A stretch of 64,000 bases of DNA from Piper betle (Eukaryota > Streptophyta > Magnoliopsida > Piperales > Piperaceae), in the NCBI GenBank assembly GCA_033002965.1, contig JAURVB010001797.1, positions 1 to 64,000 on the forward strand. Direction: 5' to 3'. The notes under the pieces are model-generated. The model was given only the letters and a program-made list of their open reading frames with translations, was not told where the DNA came from and ran no database searches. Made by a program: the position numbers and the translations under genes. Below are positions 60,901 through 64,000 of this stretch, piece by piece (the first letter of the stretch is position 1; each line of letters opens with the position of its first letter).

Positions 60901-60927
60901 TGTGAACGCGGATTTGGGGTGCATGCA
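57919..60927 (+). repeat. 3' LTR of the complete A element
   Basis: It matches the 5' LTR throughout, with scattered substitutions and small indels, mostly in AT-rich parts (59160-59420, 60470-60640). The last bases differ: GGGGTGCATGCA instead of GGGGTGTTACA, directly followed by the target duplication CCACA. Confidence 0.88.
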
Positions 60928-61554
60928 CCACAGCTCCAGCTTTGAGTTCCTCAAACCCAGAGAAGTGTGGAGGTTTACAAGTACTACAATGCAACGCATG
61001 TCTAGACTTGTAGTTTCAAAAGGTAAAGAAAGTGCATACCTGAGAGTACTCTACTCTGTGCTCAGGGTTAAGAGTGATACGGAAGATGTAGAAGGTTGAA
61101 GGAATAAAAATTGATTTTTCCCGAACAAGGGATAATTTTGAAGTTGCTAAAGAATGAGATGAGATACAATGGGAAAGTATAAGAATGTTTTCATTTTACA
61201 GGAGAGTTAGTTATCCCATGCATTAATTATTTCTGAATCAGTAACACACGTTATTGACGTTTTTCTATTATTTATGTAAGAGAGAATCTCGAAGACTGAG
61301 AGCTATTAGTACTACAGAGAAGCAGCGATGTAATACACACACATGTACGTGCTAAATGAAATTAATGTTGTTAAATGATGAATTGCTTTGAATGATGCAA
61401 ATTAAATGTCATTTCTGTGAATTGATAAAATATTTTGCTTGTGATTAAAAATTATGAATATAACTGAACATGTTGAGTAATGGAGTCCTGACTCGGCTCA
61501 AAAGATCAGAAATAAATACAATGAAAATATCATATTTGTGATATGTTTTATCTC

Positions 61555-61558
<4 letters not shown>

Positions 61559-61594
<36 letters not shown>
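61559..61594. repeat. (TA)n microsatellite in the D 3' LTR
   Basis: About 18 TA units within the 3' LTR. A shorter TA tract occupies the same place in A LTRs (about 60615-60640). Confidence 0.9.
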
Positions 61595-61599
<5 letters not shown>

Positions 61600-61900
61600 T
61601 GTTGACAGGGTGGTTTATATTATACTTTTAGGAGTGACTCTTTCCATTTTGTTTTAAAAATAATTATTTTCTTTGAACTTTTTATGTGTTTGTTTTGTTT
61701 TGCATATCATAGTATCAATTTAGAACAATATTATAACATAAACATCTTATTAATGCATTGTATGTTTCAATCATTATCTTGAAACACTGAAGTTAGTTCC
61801 AATTGACTTAAGTAAATCAAGTAAATTAGTGAATGTTTTAGTCGTCAATAATATTTCCAGTTTGGTTCGCGGGTAAACTAAAATGGGATGTTATAAAATA

Positions 61901-64000
61901 TATACTACTTTTTTAAGTCGATTGGTTTAAGGTTTTTACATTATTTACGTTATTTTCATCCTAACCAAATATAGCGTTAGTGCCCTGTTATGTGATAGCT
62001 TAAAATAGATGATATATTATTTTTTTATTATATTTTATATTCTACAAAAAGAAAGGGGGAGAAAATATTAGTTTATTTACTTTTACTTTTTAAAAATATT
62101 TGTTTATTTTTTGTCGTTATTACGAGAGCATTGGGCATCGGTTTGGACGCCAGCCACAGATCAAGATTTAACTTGAGGAGAGGGCAAAAAGTACATTTAG
62201 ATATGCAAAAAGCAGAAGGCTGGATGTAAAGAAACCCTTCTCCCATTCGATTGGATGCAGTTGAAGATAGATACGTTTCAAAGTTACGAAAAGCTTGATA
62301 TTACATGACAATGGAAAGGTAGTTGGTATTGGTAAATCTGAGCAAGCTACACTCACCGTTCTACAACACCTGTTGCCCGTCCAACAAATGTAGCATGAAA
62401 AACAACAACATGGGTTATCAAAAAATAATATCAAGCAAATGCATGGACCTCATGTGGTGTGAGATTTCTTGCAGTTCACTGCATATCTCTATACATGTTA
62501 TATGGTCTAAGATAGATCACATCATCGTAACATACAAGTTGATCTGTATACGACGCTTTTGCACGTCAATCAATGGTCTGCGGGCCTGGCTCTTGACTGT
62601 CATATCAATATCAGATAGGAATGACTTGTTTTTTGCGAGGAGGAAGGGCTCTTTTCCTCTCCAATCAAGAAAAATATGTTAGGACGGCCTTTTGGGATTA
62701 AATCCCAAGTTATTGGGAACCTAAAAACGCAAAAACTAAATTTACTCACTCAGATAAAAGATTTATTTATGGATTAACGAGGGAAAGGAAAGCGTTAAAA
62801 AATTGAGATTATAAATTAAAATAAGAAATTTTTACTTGAAAAATAAAAATTTCAAATTACTCATTGGTGGAAAATGAGAAAAAAATTTATAATGAAAAAA
62901 ATGTATCAAGGATTAATTTTGAGTTAAAATAAAATAAATAAATAAATTGACAAGATCTAACTAAATTCTCGTGGGTAGTCAATCATTAGTAATGGTTAGA
63001 TTTGGCCACACCAAGCCACATTTATTTATTTTTTAAAAAATAATCTATATTATTTACTATATCCAATCCTTGTTCTAAGTGAGGATATTTATGACAATTC
63101 AATTTTTTTGCTTCTCTACTAAGTATGCCTTATTCTTACATTGATTGGTAATTTTAAAAACTTTTTCTAATAATGAACTCTAAAAGTAAATATTTTTCAT
63201 TAATTTTATAAAATTGTTCATTCTATTTCTTAATGTTTTTATGATCATCTACATAGAAAGAATAGCACATTAATGATATCTTTTTTTGTCAATCTCATTC
63301 CAGGGTTGTATGCTTGCGACGTCTCATCATTTTGAACAATAAAAATGGCATATAACGGGCACATTTCAAGAGGTAATTATGTTTGTTAATCAATTACTAA
63401 TCAAGTTAAAATAACATGAATCGAAGAGAGTAAGAATGCTAAAAAAAGGTTATAGGAAGAAGGTGATACGGTAGAAACTTGAAATCAAAGTATAACATTC
63501 AGATGTTTTTCACTTTAAAACGAGTAGTTGGAATATTGCATTTATTTTACGAGTAAAAAAACCATATTATCAAAAAATGAGGTTGTATGCAAAGTTTGTA
63601 ACCGCATTGCAGCTTGAAAAGCAGCTGCAAATTTGCAACCGTTCTTGCGGTTGCAAAGTAATTACAAATTTAATAAATAAATTAAAAATAATATTATTTG
63701 TGTTAGGCCCTTTAGGTCCCCATCCAAGCTCTGAAACTACTGTTGGACCCTTGGGCCTCCAAAAGAGACTTTAAACTACTAAAGGAAATTCACAATAGGT
63801 GTCACGGGCCTCTCTTAATACAAAAGTTAGCTTAAGATTAAGGCTTTCCCATTAACCTATCACTAACAACTTCTACGATCGATGTGGGACAAACCCAACA
63901 ATTCCTTTTCACACATCGAGCGTGGCCCGAAACCATCACCGTCTAACAACCCCCTCAAATCATCAGGTGGGTCGTAGTGGGACAAACCTAACAACTCCCC
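61901..64000. other. AT-rich DNA to the window end, no gene seen
   Basis: No reading frame resembles a protein. Two adjacent hairpins, TTGCAGCT-AGCTGCAA and TGCAACCG-CGGTTGCA, occur at 63607-63656. The text GTGGGACAAACC followed by CAACA or TAACA occurs twice (63884 and 63977), possibly from the edge of another repeat that continues past the window. Confidence 0.45.

Larger units (their letters stand above)
51434..60927 (+). mobile_element. Complete family A LTR element, LARD-like, non-coding
   Basis: Two direct LTRs of 3005 bp (51434-54438) and 3009 bp (57919-60927) flank a 3480-bp internal region. A perfect target duplication CCACA lies at 51429-51433 and 60928-60932. The primer-binding and polypurine sites are intact, but no gag or pol text is recognisable in any frame, and the longest open frame is about 100 codons. 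Long LTRs with a conserved-length non-coding interior are the definition of LARDs, which depend on proteins from autonomous gypsy elements. The LTRs look very similar to each other, so the insertion should be younger than its host. Confidence 0.88.
35233..61895 (+). mobile_element. Old chromovirus-like Ty3/gypsy element D with nested insertions
   Basis: Pieces in the same order and orientation reconstruct one element. They are the 5' LTR (35233-36896 and 37314-37366), a pol fragment (37367-39498), the pol tail and polypurine tract (49391-49669), and the 3' LTR (49670-51433 and 60933-61895). LTR termini have decayed to TATAAAACC and GATGTTATA. The candidate target duplications, AATTA (35228-35232) and AAATA (61896-61900), match at four of five bases. 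Gag and most of the protease and reverse transcriptase are missing. The LTR is of type B. Everything else inside is nested insertion. Confidence 0.72.
49670..61895 (+). mobile_element. 3' LTR of element D (type B), interrupted by element A
   Basis: It starts TGTAAAACCCGTGACTCGAG at 49670, directly after the polypurine tract, and runs to 51433. It continues from 60933 (GCTCCAGCTTTGAGTTCCTC) to TTATA at 61895. The two halves join in the same block order as family A and B LTRs: CCATTCC-AAGGGATCC, then TTTGAGTTCCTC, then GTGGAGGTTTAC. Length without the insertion is about 2.7 kb. Confidence 0.8.

Noticed and set aside
62323..62682. A 119-codon open frame near the right end
   Set aside because: The predicted product has no recognisable motif and the composition is that of AT-rich background. 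The minus-strand frame at 62168-62434 is equally unsupported.
1..64000. tRNA, rRNA, snRNA or microRNA precursor genes
   Set aside because: I looked for tRNA A/B-box pairs and rRNA-like blocks and saw none. The only tRNA-like match is the primer-binding site of the A element.

Overview
The window is nuclear DNA from a flowering plant. Spliced genes of two plant families (an Agenet/G2484-1-type gene and a miR156-targeted SBP-box gene), plant Ty3/gypsy elements, a Mutator-like element and (TA)n-flanked elements all point that way. I cannot name the species. By my reading, identifiable repeats fill well over half of the 64 kb.

Layout. 1-6987: LTRs of two related long-LTR gypsy families, called A and B here; a solo A LTR sits inside another A LTR, which itself sits in a B LTR. 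7940-18631: a plus-strand gene for a G2484-1-like Agenet-domain protein, 15 coding exons with intact splice sites, broken by three in-frame TAG codons and three single-base frameshifts. 19702-22368: a chain of elements each bounded by (TA)n, three of them very GC-rich. 22627-29973: a minus-strand SBP-box (SPL) gene in three exons, whose 6.3-kb second intron holds a decayed Mutator-like element (24576-27657). Its last exon opens with a miR156 target site that has two substitutions in the seed-pairing region. 30060-35232: AT-rich intergenic DNA with small duplications. 35233-61895: one old chromovirus-like gypsy element (called D) swollen to 26.7 kb by nested insertions. These are a TA-flanked GC-rich element in its 5' LTR, a B solo LTR in pol that holds an Athila/Tat-like element (C) that in turn holds an A solo LTR, and a complete 9.5-kb A element in its 3' LTR. 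61896-64000: AT-rich DNA without a recognisable gene.

How the parts relate. Family A is structurally complete (3.0-kb LTRs, initiator-Met primer site, polypurine tract, CCACA target duplication) but has no coding internal region, so it looks like a LARD-type non-autonomous retrotransposon. Its LTR ends, LTR block order and polypurine context resemble those of the pol-bearing D element, whose relatives may have mobilised it. Both host genes keep their domain architecture but carry single-base frameshifts, mostly one-base contractions of short homopolymers. Either both are recent pseudogenes or the assembly holds uncorrected indels; sequence alone cannot decide.

Coordinates of exons come from hand-checked splice sites and reading phase. 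With one base added back at each frameshift the Agenet gene sums to exactly 1992 codons. No database search was run.
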